Source: Atherinomorus stipes (taxonomy: Eukaryota; Chordata; Actinopteri; Atheriniformes; Atherinidae). From it: 64,000 nt of DNA. The notes below the pieces were generated by a model, which was given only the letters and a program-made list of their open reading frames with translations, ran no database searches and had not been told where the DNA came from. Location: NCBI GenBank assembly GCA_023101725.1, contig JALJCO010013423.1, forward strand, positions 124,001-188,000, given 5' to 3'. This document shows, piece by piece, positions 35,201 to 50,200 of the stretch. Within the stretch, counting starts at the first letter, position 1; every line of letters begins with the position of its first letter. Both the position numbers and the translations under genes were made by a program.

Positions 35201-38200
35201 AGTCATCCTTCCAGAAATCCCACTTTTTTTGTATAAACTGAGTAAATGGATGCCGTTGCCAGTTCGCTTTTTTCTTTTTCAATCAAGGGAAGACAAGTTT
35301 GTGTATTGATGTAGGGAAAAGAAGTGAAATCAATTTTGATAAGAAGCATGATTTGAAATTTTAAAAAATGGAGAAAAAGGAAAACGGATACAAACTTTAA
35401 GCTTGAACGAGAAGAGACTCCTGAATAAAACTTTATTTAAATGCAGCATAGAACAGGTGGGTCTTTCCCTGGATGTGAATAAACTGAGCGTCTCAGCTGA
35501 CCTGAGGCTTTCTGGGAGTTTGTTCCAGACATGTGGAGCATAGAAGCTGAACACAGCTTCTCCAGGTCTGGTTCTGACTCTGGAACTGATGAAACACCAG
35601 ATCCAGATCAGAGGAGTTCTGGTCTGGTTGGTGGTCCGAGTCCATCACTAGATCGAGATTTCTGGTCTGGTTGGTGGTTTTCAGGTCCAAGTCCATCACT
35701 AGATCCAGATTTCTGGTCTGGTTGGTGGTTTTCAGGTCCAAGTCCATCACTAGATCGAGATTTCTGGTCTGGTTGGTGGTTTTCAGGTCCAAGTCCATCA
35801 CTAGATCCAGATTTCTGGTCTGATTGGTGGTTTTCAGGTCCAAGCACATCACTAGATCCAGATTTCTGGTCTGGTTGGTGGTTTTCAGGTCCAAGTCCAT
35901 CACTAGATCCAGATTTCTGGTCTGGTTGGTGGTTTTCAGGTCCAAGCACATCACTAGATCCAGATTTCTGGTCTGGTTGGTGGTTTTCAGGTCCAAGTCC
36001 ATCACTAGATCCAGATTTCTGGTCAGGTTGGTGGTTTTCAGGTCCAAGTCCATCACTAGATCCAGATTTCTGGTCTGGTTGATGGTTTTCAGGTCCAAGT
36101 CCATCACTAGATCCAGATTTTTGGTCTGGTTGGTGGTTTTTAGGTGTGTAGACTGAAGCATTGTGGCGACCTGCAGTCGTTTCTCTTTGCCTCCAAAAGC
36201 AATCACCTCAGTTTTGTTTTTGTTCAGAAAGTTGAAGAACATCCAGTCGTTAATCTCTTCATTGACTAAGAGCCTGTACTGGGCCCTGGTCTCCTGGTGC
36301 ACCAGCTGGGCGTATGCCTGGGTGTAACATTACATCCAACTTAGAATTGAAAGTTATGACTGGTTTAAGGTTAAGACAAGTGCACCAGCTAGACTTAAAC
36401 TCCTTCTGCGTTCCGCCTTGGTGTAACTTTTACGGCTAGTGTGGAGCAGGTGTAAGTGGGAAACTCAGACTTGTAGACATGATTATTTTACCAGAATCAC
36501 ACAGCTAGAAAAGAGAAATAATGGCAGGGCGTTTTGTTTACTGGATGCTTTTTGAGAAGGCACTTGGACAAGAAAGATTCGTGCTTGAGAGAACAAACCT
36601 GCTTAATGTAAATGCGCTGATGGAAAGGTTTCATCTTAAAAGAAGGTGCTGCGCTTGATTAGCTCTCCTTCAACTGCAGCATCTGTGGGACAGAAACAGC
36701 ACTGTCCCCCACCCTGCAGAGGATGATTGTACGGCAACAGGCCTTTCAAAATACAATAGGAAACTAAATAACCTATAAATAAATGGCAAAAATAAATCTG
36801 CTGTGATTGCTTTCCACGCCAACAGTTTCTGCCCATTTGTAATTTAGTCTTGCTGTAAGGATTTCCTAACTAATGTTCTGTATAACTTGGGCCAGTGGGA
36901 GCATGTAGATGTTAAATGGTAAAGGCTCCAGGATAGAGCCCTGGGGAACTCCACAGGTAATTCTTGTCTGCTCAGATGTAAAGTTCCCTACTGACACAAA
37001 GTACTTACTGTTCTCCAAGTATGTTTTGAATCAGAAAAGCACAGTGCCAGAGAGCTAATCACTTCCTTTTCTGCCTTATATGGCCTGTAGTTTCCTCAGA
37101 CCAGCAAAGACAGGATTAGTTTCATCAGGTAGGACAAACGGACTGCAGATGAGCAGGGTCTGTGACCCCGACATAACCTGTATGACTGGAAAAATGAACA
37201 GGAAACGGCCAATCTTTCTATTCCTGACTCAGCAGTCTCATCTGAGTCGTTTCCCTTCGTTCAGCAGTGGTTCCGGTTTATGATGGAGTTATTGTTCGTG
37301 TCCATAAACAGAGGAAGGCATCTCTGGCCAAGGACATCTGTTTATATTATCCTACCCCGAACAAAGTAAATTCTCCAAAGCATCTATGGGTATTATTTCC
37401 ACTTCAACATGTTGTCTTTTTTTTTTTTTTTAAACAAAAGCAGGATAACTGAAGGCCTGTATATTTGTATATTTCTCCGTTAATATGTGGACTTTTTCTT
37501 ATTTTCTCATTCAGTTTTTAACGTCTGCCTGAACATGCACCTCCTTGTTATCTTTTTGAATGTGTGGTCTCCCTCCCTCCTCAGGTCCAGACTGCTCGGT
37601 CTCAATACCGGCCAACTCCTCCTTTTGGAGCCGGGAGGAGTATCCTGGAGACGGCCTGGCCCGGGCTTCCCACAAGGCCGTCGTGGATCAAGGCATCATG
37701 TGGGTTGTCGGCGGCTACGTCTTCAACGCCTCAGACTATCACATGGTGAAAGCGTAAGTTCTGCTGGCGGTCTGGTTTCAGACAATTTGCTGCAGCTCTC
37801 CTTCCCTGAGAACAGAGAGGTGTCCGTCCTGCTGTTGCTATGCGACTGCAGGGTATGAGATGCTGCGACTGTGCCGGAGAAATCGGAATATTTGTGATGT
37901 GGATTCGCCTTCTGCTGAGTGCTACAGTCGTACTCGGCTGTGAGAGAAACCACGGCGCTTCCCGTCTGAAAATGGACGAGGAGAGGGAGGCGGCAGCGGG
38001 CTGGGCAGACTGAAGGATGTTATTAAAACCTGGAAATTGCAGGATATGCTGGTGCTCCTCACCCTGCACTCCACCCAGGAACATCACTCAATCCTGTTTT
38101 GATTTTTTTCCCCTGATTGTTTTGACCTAAATTGGTTGATTTTTGTGGCAGCTTTTGTGAAAATTTGCAACAAAAAGGTTTTTTCCTCTTGCAAAGCCCC

Positions 38201-41200
38201 AGAAATTTATTTCAAATTTGATTTATTATAGTCCAACTTTTCTTCACTGAAACAGGCACAGAGGGAGAGTCTTTCACCTTCAGCTGAATGTCCTTGAAGC
38301 TGCAATTCATTGTTCAAACAGCACAAAACAGTTTACCTTCACTTTCATGCTCAACAATTGGATTTATTTGGTGTTTTTAGGCAGTGCGGTCTTTATGAGA
38401 CAGTTGCATGACAGCAAAGCAGGTCAGGGGTTGGGGATGCATGCATACTAGGGGTGTATTGATTCATTTAAACAACAATTCGATTTATATCATGATTCAT
38501 AGTTTATTTGATTCATAGACAATATTTGTTCATTTAGAAAGATCTGATTCAATTCAGTGACTCGATTTAGGACATCTTTAACCACAATATAGAAAAATAT
38601 ATAAATAAATGCGTCCACTGCTTTTTTTTTTTTTTTTTCACATGAAAATATTACAACTTTAAAGCAGAATACAGTAATTTTCCCCTCACCCCACAGCACA
38701 CAGACGTCTTCTCTACCTGTCTTTCCTCTATTCTGATCCCTAATTATATATTAGGGCTGGACAATATAGAAAAAAAGATTATCGATTAAAAATCAAATCT
38801 GTATCGATCAATATTGATATTTATCCCCCCCCCCCCCAAAAAAGCCATTATCAAATTCAAAGCCATTTTAGCTGTAAAGACTTTTTAGAAACGACTCCTT
38901 GCTCAGGTTGCTAATGGAGATCTGTGTTGCTGTCAGGAGGATGAAGATGAGGAACCCAACCATCATTTCTGTTGTTTAACGTTTTCATTTGCAAACGCCC
39001 TCAGTGAGAAGCTTTCCTGTCATGCTGAACTCACCTCTCTTGTTGCTTCTCTCTCTGTAGGTACAACCTCAGCAACAAGACCTGGCAGGCCCTTGACCCC
39101 TCTGTCAACACCGTTGCACCACGATACGGCCACTCGCTCGCTCTGCATGAGGTGAGTACATGAAAACCCCAAATATGAAGTCCACGTTTCATTACTTTGG
39201 TGCATCCTGCAGATTATTGTTCTCTCTGCCAAATTAGCCTCAATGCGACGTTAATATGTCTACAGAAGGTGATGCGGAGATGGTCGGTAACAGAAAGTTT
39301 ATTAGCTCCCTGTGCTTTTGTCTGATCCTCCAGTTTTGTGTTTTGTCTGGAACTGACGTGTAAATGTTTGGGTGAAAGATGGTTCAGAGCTGCTGATGGG
39401 ATAGATTAGATGGAGATGGAGTGTGTCTGGCTCCGTGGTCTGAGACAAGCACATCTCAGCTGCAGGATCTCTGACAAACAAGTTGCATGTGTTCTGCAGA
39501 CCTGGTCTTCCAGGACAAATCTTGAATGAGATCACTGCTACTCCAAATAACAGAATACTTTGATTACAGGTGGTTCACCTGCAGCACAAAATGAACACGA
39601 GACTGTTTATGTATGATGATCTACCGTGGAAAACATTTCTCATGTCCACTTCTGTTGTGGATAAGAAAAGAACTGCAAAGCTTCTAATTAGGGATTGCAA
39701 AAAATATTGAATCAATGCATTGCAATATTTCCTTCCCCAATCGGTATCGATTGATTCAACTCCTGACCCGTAGGGGGCGGTGTGCGTGTTGTTCTGTTGT
39801 ATGGACGGAGGCTGCGTTAGGTCAAACGGCAACAAAATGGCAACCATTTTTCATTTTCAGATGTTTTATTGCTTCTAAATGTCATGACATACCTCATGTG
39901 TTCTCATGGGCATGAAAATGAATATTTAAAATGATCAACAGGAATTTCAAGTATTTGTTTATTTCTACTGCTTGCTAAATTGACATCAAAGCATTTAAAT
40001 CAATCGAATCATTATCAAATCACAACCTCAAAAATTAAAGTTGAATGGTGAGGTTCTTAATAGGGGTGCGTGTAGGGCTGGGCGATAATTCGATAACGAT
40101 ATATATCTATCGAAAAGGCGTGCCTGCGATAGATAAGAGAGCCTCGATTGGAGAAAAAAGCCTCCCTCCCAACCAATCACAAACGCAGACCCAGGCAGCG
40201 CAGCATCAGTGTGCAGTCCGGGGGAGGAAAGGTGGGGGCTGATAAATCGGCTTTGATTTTACAAGTTGAACGGAGATTCCAATAAATATATTGATCACGG
40301 GTCTGATCAGACTGTGGCTTTCAGGGGAGCCTTTCTTTGAGGTCTGTGGCAACTTCACGAGTCGCGTGCATGCGCATATAGTATTAATGCACAATACAAT
40401 CAGAAAGATAACACATGAACTACTCATGCCAGTAAATAAAAAATCTGAATTGGGCATCATCTCTCGGAGGGAAGCTGGTTTCCAGCATGTAGATGCTTCA
40501 GTGGTGAGTTAGAGCCACCAAAACCCACTTTATCCTCATTTAAAAAGTTTGATTATTTTGTACCTTATAGCAACCCTTACCGATGTTGCATTCTTACACT
40601 ATATTTTTAACAGGGTAAAATGCTATGGATGAGGTAATTGAACTCTGAAATACAAGACAATCCCACCATTAATCAAAATAAAATATTATTCCAATCTCTA
40701 AATATTCAATGAAAACTCCAACCAATCCTTGAAGTGGGGTGCACCCCTAGCAATGGCCAAGGGACCTGCCTGTCAGAAACTTTGCTTCTGCATTGGGAGG
40801 CAGAAAGAATGAGGAGGGGGGGGGGGGGGGGGGTGTCTTAGAAGTGCAAGATCGGTAAGGGTTGCTTTAAAGAGGGGGTTTTATTAGGCACATAATTCCC
40901 TTTTATGGCACAACCAAATAAATATGTTACCTTCAGTAGTTCTGAAAATACAGTAAAAATAAAAAGACCTAATGAAATGTGACATCATTCCATGTCTGTA
41001 TCTTACGCCTTAAAAATTCACCACTGTCCCTTTAAGAAGCCTCCTACTGTTTCTGATTCGCCCACTCCACTCATCACAACACTCTCATGCTCTAGTGGGG
41101 CGGAGCTCAGCAGGGGAGGGGGAGGAGCTTCGTGGGATGGGAGGTGCTCTGTAGTAGCTGCCGTTCTGGCAGCCATGTTGGTTTCCTCAGGAGATTCAGG

Positions 41201-44200
41201 GATTTCTCAAATATCCGTGAATGAGTCAAAACAACCCCGGGGCATGTTTTATGGGGAGGGACTGACATAATAACATAATAAAAAGCTCAAAAAGTCAATT
41301 TTGCATGTTTAAACTGAGTATCGGACATTGGCTACCCCACCAATATTTAACCAATATTCAACCAATCAGCCCGCTGTTTCTAAAGTCTAAAAAAAAAAAC
41401 AACAACAAACACTCAAAAACTTCTTTTTTTACAGACTTTAAAACTTCTTAAGACCAGAGTTGGGAAAAAAATATTGATACACTGAAATATTGCAATATTT
41501 TCATATGCTGATATTTATTGACGTTTAAAAATGCGATCGATCTATTTTATGAACGAATCTTGCAATATTTCATCTTTCTGTGAAGAAATCTCACAAGAAT
41601 TCACAAAAATTAGCAATATTTTCATATGCTGATATCGTATTGGCATTTAAAAATGCTGTAATTACTCACGAAATCTCGCAATATTTTATTGTTCTGTCAC
41701 AAAATCTCTTGAATTTACAAAATATTGTGAAATTTTGTAACAGAACGATGAAATCTTGTGAGATTTTGTTAGTAAAATACATCAATACCCCTTTTTTAAA
41801 TATGGATTTGATATTGGCATCTGAAAATATTGCGATATTTTAGTGTATAAATATTTTGTCCCAGCCCAATTTTTCACAGTGTCGGAAAAACAAAACTGCT
41901 TTTTAAAATGACTGCTTACATTTTCAGCTTTAATATTGGTATCGATATCGGGTTTCATCCACATGAGATTTAAGATATCGGTGTATGAAATATCGGCCAA
42001 AATTCCAATATTGTGCATCCCTAGTTTTGGTAATAGTATTAATGCTGTGATCAGATATGCATATATGTTATCGGTTATCTGTTATCTGTTATCTGTATCG
42101 GCCTTTAGGAGCTGAAATATATTGGTATCGGATTTTAAAACAGATTATCGTGCATCCTTAGTTCTTAGCATTACCCAGTCCAGCTTAAATGTAAGACATA
42201 ATTTATCTCCAGCTGTTCTGGAAGAGAGTGTTGCTCCGTCTTCTGGGTCCAGTAATGATGAGCTGGTATTATTATTCATAACCCAAGGACAGGAGGAGAA
42301 TCCCTGGTGATTTTCTTCTGCTGTCTTACAGTTTTGTTATTATGTTTCATTAGAATCACTATAATGACGGTAATGCAAGTCTGCCAGACCTGGATTCAGT
42401 CATAATAAGCGATTAAGGGTGTTACAGGTCATTTTTGCCTCTTACACAAAACAAACTGCAATAATCAGGCAGATTCATTAGGAAACTTTAACGTGGTATC
42501 ATAGCTTTAATATTTTTTGGCCCAAAACCTGCAAAGACGAGTCTTGGAGATGTGAAAGCAGGACTGCTGCAGGGCTCAGGTGCATAAGTATGTTTGCTTT
42601 GTGGGTTTTTAGGTGTAATATTTCTTGAGGACACTTCAACTCTGCATAAAATTACCAAGCATTCAAATATTTCCAAAGATTTTAACTCTTTACACAAGAG
42701 TTCATTTTCTAGATTCATAGTAAAATTGATGATTTTTGCTGTTCACCACTGGTCATGAGCATAAACTACTGTCAACAAAGTTGAATTCTAAATGTGTAAA
42801 AAGAAACTTGTATCATCAACACAGTCAGAAGGATGGCCAGGTTGACTGATAAAAATGTGTCCAGTTAGGACAAATATGTCCATAATGAATTAGGTTCAAT
42901 GTTCTGGTAATGTCCAGATACAGTAGGGATTGGGACATGTGGGCAGCTCAGACGGCCATATTTTCCTAAATTTTCCCTTGTTGGTGCCCAAGACTTCTAC
43001 AATTTTTCCAAATCCTGGTTCACATACCTCTAAAACTGCCACCAGATGGAGATGTTGCTGCCTGATTAGCTTAGCATGGCATTTACAACCTCGTCAATCG
43101 ACAGTCGCACGTCACAGGAGCAGAAATAAAAGCTTACGAGTGGTTAGAAGCTTCTAAATATCTGGTGCAGGACGGTATCAGACCTTCAGCTGTGGAAAGT
43201 TTCCCAAACAAAGTATTTTCTCTTCCTGTCAGAGATGAAAACAGCAGACCCAGATAACATTAACACCATGTAAACACTATGGACGTCTCCACGTTATATT
43301 TATGAGTTAACGTTACAATAACTGAGAGAAAACACTGCTGTTTTATGACCGTTCAGTTTATTGACACCACAAAGGAAAATAAAAGTCCGTAAGTTTTATA
43401 AACACTGAGAACTGAAAACTCCCGTTGGCTTGCTGTCTTCTTGCAAACGTTTCCAGATCTTCCTTTTGCCCTCTTTTATCTGGATCGCAGACAAACATGA
43501 AGCTGGACGGGACATAAGCTGGGGACAACATAGGACAATTTACGTAGATAAATATAATGAAACTTAGACCAGCTCACCAAATACAGAATTAGCAGGAAAC
43601 TTCCCACCGACAACAGTTCTGCACCAAGCTGCTGCAGCCCAGATCTCCCATGCTTTCCAGTTAAATTGATCACGTTCTATGGCAGCAGTCCATTTTATTC
43701 GTGGATCAGGGTCAGCAGGCGGCCTGGAAAATTAAATCCCATCCTGGGATGTCGATTGGCGCATTCAAAAAACAAAGCACAAGGAACCGTTATTTTTTTA
43801 TCGAGGCAAACTGCTAGCGGTAGCACAGCGCAGTGTTGATCTTTCTGCCACCCACGTACATTGCCGATGTGCCTGTCATGTGATCAGCAACGACACGTGA
43901 GAAGGGTCTGTAGAAGTTTTGAACAATTCATTAAAGCAAAATCCAACTGTTTTTATTCTCTATGGTGTCAGAGTGTCTGTTACACAGAGGACAAACTTAA
44001 TGATTGAATAAATCATTGAGGAAGAAGATGGAATGTTCTCAGACTCTAAACTGATCCTGCAGCAGCCTTTAATGCAGAGGTAGGTTGGAGGCGGTGATGA
44101 CAAGGCCCAGCTCCTCAATCATTACTGACTTGGTAAAGACCGTTTCTGTCCTGCTGGATCCAACAAACCAGCTTCTTCAGAGAGAGACGCAGACTCGATG

Positions 44201-47200
44201 CCAGCTTTAACATTAACATTATCTGCAGCAAAACTCCTTGATTTTCACCAACACTTTAAGTAGAAGGAACGAATGAATGAGTACTATTGTCCCGTCCAGA
44301 TTTAGCTTTCTATTAGTTATCAGGGTGTTCCACACACTTTTAGGGGCCATGCGTTCACAATGCTTCCATAGTACAGCTGAGAAGAGCAGCTGCTACCCAG
44401 ACAACAACAAAAACACAATTTGCGAAACTGAACACGAACTCTGGACTCAAAGTGATGCAGAAACTTTACCGGTGAGTAAATGCATGTATATGCTCCTAGA
44501 AATAAGGTCCAGGTTGAAAAAAAAAGAAAGTTATCCTTTAACTTCCCATGGAAAGTTTCTGGAAATTTACTGGGAATTTATCTGAAATTTTCCTCCCCTT
44601 TGCAACTGTAATTGTGTTTAATCAGCTGCTTCCTCAGATTAGATGCATCCTTGCTGCTTGTCTGGCATTTTTAGAGCAAGTTTGATCTGCATCGGTTTTA
44701 GAGAAGCGGAGCCAGACTTCCATCAGCTGCTTGTTCTGACTGAACCCGAGCGACGATCGTTGCTGGACTCTGGTGGGTCAGAAGGCTGTCCAGCTCAAAG
44801 CTGGGTGACGGGTCTCCTCAGGAGCCCAGACGAGCTGCTGCTCTGGCAGCCACGTGGGAATTGGTGGATGTTTCTGATCACTCTGCAGATTCTTTTACCA
44901 TCAGTTCACCGCCACGTTGCAAAGTACAACCACAACACCATCACTAACTCCTCCCCTCTGTTTCTCTCAGGGGAAGATCTACATGTACGGAGGAAAGATC
45001 GACTCCACAGGGAACGTGTCCAGCCAGCTGTGGGCCTTCCACATCCAGAACCAAAGCTGGGTCCTCCTCAGTCCACGTGTCAAGGACCAGTATGCTGTGG
45101 TGGGACATTCAGCCCACATTGTGCCTCCCACCCAGGATGGGGACAGTCCTGTGATGCTGGTCCTGTTTGGACACTGTCCTCTGTACGGTTACATCAGCAA
45201 GGTGCAGCAGTACAACATCGGTACGTTTAACAGAAAAAACTGGGTGGCGTGTTCATGTAATCGGAAAATAGGATGACTTCACTTTCTGCTGTGGCCCACA
45301 GGCTAGAAACTGTCCCCCCAGTTTAATGCTGTTACCTGTCAAATGCAGCCTGATCCTACTGCCATACTCATGAGTTTGTGCAGTCTTTTTAAAGTCTGTC
45401 TCTCTAATAAAACTCTCTTTCCTTTGTTATCGCTTAACGTTGGCTTCGTGTTGCTCAGTAAAATGCTTTACTGTGACCCCTCAGTGACGAACACGTGGAG
45501 CGCCGTGAGCACAGACGGCGCTCTGGTCCAAGGCGGCTACGGCCACAGCAGTGTTTTTGACCCTGGCACCAGAGCCATCTACATCCACGGAGGCTACAAG
45601 GCCTTCAGCGCCAACAAGTACGGCCTAGCAGGAGACCTGTACAAGTTTGATGTGGACAAGAGGAAATGGTGAGTTTATTTAGCTGCACATGCAGTGTAAA
45701 TCCTAACATTTATGTCCATAAATGAAGTTATGTGTAATATAGTGAAATGACACAGGGAGTAAGTATTAAACACATGAAGAAATGGAGACAAAAAGATCTG
45801 AAAGCCAAGAAAGCAGCTGGAGTTTGTCAGTATTTAGAAAGTAATCCTGTCCCCTATCAGAGCAAAGTAATATCATCTGGTTTAGTCCTGATTGATGCCT
45901 TTAAAAATGTTTCTCATCACCAAGGTGTCAGACAAGAAGCATTGCATTATGGGTAAAAGCAAAGTGCTGTCTAAAGACCTACGCAACCTTGTTACTGCAA
46001 ACACACTGAAGGCATTGGTTCCAGGTGCATTTCTAAACTTGTGAAAGTTCCAGTGAGCACCATTGGGACCATCATCCGGAAGTGGAAAGAACACGGCATG
46101 GTCATAAAGCGGCCACGGCCAGGTGCTCCTCACAAGATTTCAGACAGAGGAGTCAGAACAATCATCAGAAAGGTTCTCCAACAGCCCAGGACCACTCGTG
46201 GAGAGCTTCAGAAAGACCTGGAACGAGCAGCTACAGTTGTTTCAGAGAAAACAAGAAGTAATGCACTCAGCCGCCATGGCCTTCATGCACGCACACCACG
46301 CAAGACTCCATTTCTGAAGAAGAAGCAAGTTGATGCTGGTTTGAAGTTTGCAACACAACATCTGGACAAACCCATGACATTCTGGAAAACATAGTCTGGT
46401 CAGATGAGACCAGAACTGAACTCTGCAGATGTCATAAGACACAACATGTTTGGAGGAGAAATGGCACCAAAAACACCATAGCAACAGTTAAGTTTGGAGG
46501 TGGGAACTTCATGGTGGGGGCGGTTTTCAGCATGTGGTACTGGCGGACTTCATATCATCGGTTGGGTTTACATGGACCCAAATATACCGATTGTTTCCAG
46601 TGCAAAAGCTCTTTCCGAATGAAAAGTGCTGAACCGAATGAATTATCATTCGGTTTCACAGGGGTAGAATATTCCTTTCCCCAAACCGATCGTTGTATCA
46701 TGTAAACGCTGAATCTGAAAGTTGTGAGGTTGCACTCTTAGGGCGCATGCTTCGACGAGACGTCAGCGTACAACAAGTGACGTTTCCTCACTTTGACAGA
46801 TGGCGGTGAGCAACGTAATTCCCTGGAAAGTTTTTCACTCAAATGCTGTCTCTACGCCTTTTTCTCTTTGTTTACTGCAGCAGGCTGCAGCTTCTGCTGG
46901 ATTAAAGTCCTGCAGAAACCACAACAACCTTGACAATCAGTTTGTAGACTTTCGTCTATAAGAAATAATGTGATTTACATCATTCTGTGCATTTCAGGCT
47001 GGATTATGCTGAATAAATGTTGGCGCATGTACACTCTAGATTGGAATGAATTAGTTGCCATGTAAACAGCTGCCCTGAAATCCTCAATCAGAAGGATTTC
47101 ATTCTGAAAGGGAAAAACGTCTCCATGTAAACATACCCACTGAGGGAAGAATGAACGGAGAAAAGTAGGGATATATTCTGGACCAGAATCTGCTGCATCT

Positions 47201-50200
47201 GCAGCTGCTGAAGATGAAGAGGCTGGATCTTTCAGCAAGACGACCATCCCAACACACAGCCAAGAAACACTCTCCTGCTTTAAGAAGAAGAAGATAAAGC
47301 TGCTAGAACGGCCCAGTCAATTGAATCCAATTGAAAAATCTTTGGAAAGAACTGAGTTCACAGACGAGACCCCCGAAACTTTAAAGATATGACGTAAGTT
47401 TCTGTGGAAGAATGGACCAAAATCACACCCGAGCAACATATTCCACTGGTTTCTCCTTACAGGAGGCGTCTGGAGGCTGGAACCACCAACAAAGGTTTTT
47501 ACACTAAGTACTAACTCTATTTAATACTTATTCCCGCTGTCATTTCACTATATTACACGTGTATGTAATAAAGGAAACGGGTAGATGGATAAATACTTGT
47601 GTACATACTCGGGCTGTAACGGTACACAAAATTCACGGTTCAGTTTGTACTTCGGTATACAGGTGTTTTATCAACAAGTCCACTAAAATTTGACATCACA
47701 GCCGAGTTCATACTACATACCCGAACCAGTGTTTTCCCTACCAGACCCAGCACAAAGTCAGGTTAATTTATCCTGATCTGGTTTTCTATCCAGCACCAGC
47801 TCACAAACTGGTTTAACTTCTCATTTCCTCTAGAACAGGTTTAAATTAAGCTCTTTGATCAAAAACTAAACCGATGTTAGTTATCAGACTTACATGACCG
47901 CATGTCACAGCTGTTCTGAGTTTGTCTGTGATGTCACCACCCGCAGACGTGCGCATTTCCACGGGGTGAGCGTGCACAGCACCTCAGACAGCGTGTGCGT
48001 CTGAAAACACGTCATCCAGCTGAAACTGAGACACAAATATCAGTTTTAAACTCTACCGAGACGGCACGTCGCGGGAACACGCACAGCTGATACCGCTGTT
48101 AAAATCACGTTTAATTGATGTTGATCATCTTAGATCTGAACTTTAACAATATTTAGCGCGACGGTCTTTATCAGGACTTATGAAATCCTTTAGGTTTTTC
48201 TTTCTTCTGTGTTTTCTCTTTTTTTAAAAAAAAAAATCAGTTTGGAAATGCAACATGACTGAACAGAGTGAATCTGCTTATGATTATGTAGTTATTATTA
48301 ACTCTGGAATGCTGGAACTGGAAGGTTACCAGTTACAGAGTTTATGAATAATACACCATTCAGCAGAGCTGATCTGTAGTCAGATTTTCATCACAGCGGC
48401 TAGCACCCTGGTGTTACCCCCCCCCCCCCCCCCGACCCCCCGCACCCTCAATGTTGTGAAGCTGATGGAGAATCACTGCAACCGCAGTTCTGCAATGTCA
48501 TCACAATGACACTCGACTTTTATTCAGCTCCCTCTTCATCTGAACCAAAGTGCTCCCAGACAGCAGACGGACCAGCGGAGCTTCCTGCAGCTCAACAATC
48601 TCACATTCATGTTGTTACGAGTTGTTAGAAACAGGATGGTGAGCGGCTGCGCAGGTCCATTATGTCAGGTTGCACGCAAGAAATTAATGAAACAATACAC
48701 GTACAAATACGTGTACTGTTACAGCCCTAGTACATACACGTGTATTAGGCATGTAACGATATAAAAAGTTCATGTCACGGTGATTGTGACCAAAATTATC
48801 CCAGTTATCGATATTGTCGCGGTATTGGTGAAATCTGCTCAAAATGTTCTTATACATTCACTGAAATCTTTTCACCAAGTTCCAATTAAAAAAAAAAAAA
48901 AAAAATAGTACCAAGCACAGTGGACTTTCTGTTGGCTTAACATGTAAACATCAAACATATCAATGTGCATTAAAGATGCATTAAGACCATAAGAGGGTTT
49001 ATGCAAATTGTAGAAAACAACCAAGAATACTTTTCTTCACATTCAGAGCTCAAGACTGGACCTAGTCTTCCAGATTTCAGAAGAACGGGTCCAAAAAGGA
49101 AACTTAAAATGTGTCATGAACCTTAGTAGAAATCGAATGTTAATATCACAGCAACACTAAAACGTGGCAGAAACATTCAAATAATGCCATAAATAAATAA
49201 ATAATTTTGCTCCGAGCATCCAAAAAAAAAAAAAAAAAAATCCAGAATACATCCAGACCTCAGACTTTGTCCTTTTAGAAGGGAAAAATATCCAGAGCTT
49301 CCATGCGGTGCCTTCCGCCATGTTTTCAGAGGCCAAACATGCAAACTGTGTCTGAGGAACTGATGCTGCTTTTCCCGGCTATGAGCAGCATCACTGGGAG
49401 TTTTTCAAAGTACGATAAACGCAGTTTTGTGATCATTAAAATGTGAAAAGGTCATACTAATTGTCAGGGAATTATATCCCGATTTATCTTTTTATCGATT
49501 ATTGTTACATCCCTAGCATGTATTTATATGTGTATTTATTTATGTATTTATATGTGTGTGTATATATGAGATATAAACGTCTGTAAATTTTGCTGAGTGG
49601 GGGCATCGATGTATGAACTGATGCCAACGCCGATACTGTCAAAAAACACAAATATCGGCGGGGTGATGTATCGGTCTTTCCTGAATGCTGATTCACAGAT
49701 TTATTTTTTGTGTGAGAAGTTTCCAGCTTGTACTTCAGGAATATGCATAAATATAAACACGTCTCTGAGCTGGGTAATCAGTGATGTTAAACTCGCCAAC
49801 ACACTTGCACTCGCTAAACACACCTCGTCTTTGTCCCCGTCTGCAGGACCATCCTGAGACACAGCGGTTTCTTCCGCTACCTCCACACGGCGGTGATCAT
49901 GAGCGGGACCATGCTGGTGTTCGGAGGAAACACGCACAACGACACATCCATAAGTCACGGAGCCAAGTGCTTCTCCACGGACTTCCTGGCCTACAGTTTG
50001 GGTCAGTAACACACACACACACTGCTTGTCTCACAGCCTCGTGCTCTCCAGTTTAACCAGAGCCAACGAAGCACACATTACATTATCTGTTGTATCACAG
50101 TTTATTTCACAAACTGTGTTGGTTTTATTTGCTGTCCAACAGGTAAAGAACCGAACGTTCCCATGATTCAGAGAAATGAAGAAGAAACTATATAGTTTCC

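Larger units (their letters stand above)
45731..47561 (+). mobile_element. Tc1-like transposon, 1.8 kb, decayed and interrupted
   Basis: The terminal inverted repeats start TGTGTAATATAGTGAAATGA and end with its near-exact complement TCATTTCACTATATTACAC; both run on through GGGAGTAAGTATTAAA-like sequence (about 40 bp). TA flanks each side (45729-45730; 47562-47563). The body codes for a Tc1 transposase relic and is split by a MITE at 46563-47139. Confidence 0.9.

Noticed and set aside
35493..36302. 269-codon minus-strand frame and 183-codon + strand frame with 17-residue repeats
   Set aside because: Created by the 51-bp minisatellite; no start context, domain or splice structure supports a gene.
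40045..40242. Short frame with RKGG-rich end in intron 7
   Set aside because: Falls in a hAT-like repeat; no domain or splice continuity.
44643..45230. 195-codon + strand frame overlapping exon 8
   Set aside because: It reads exon 8 in the wrong phase; the frame giving kelch motifs fits the splice sites and neighbouring exon phases.
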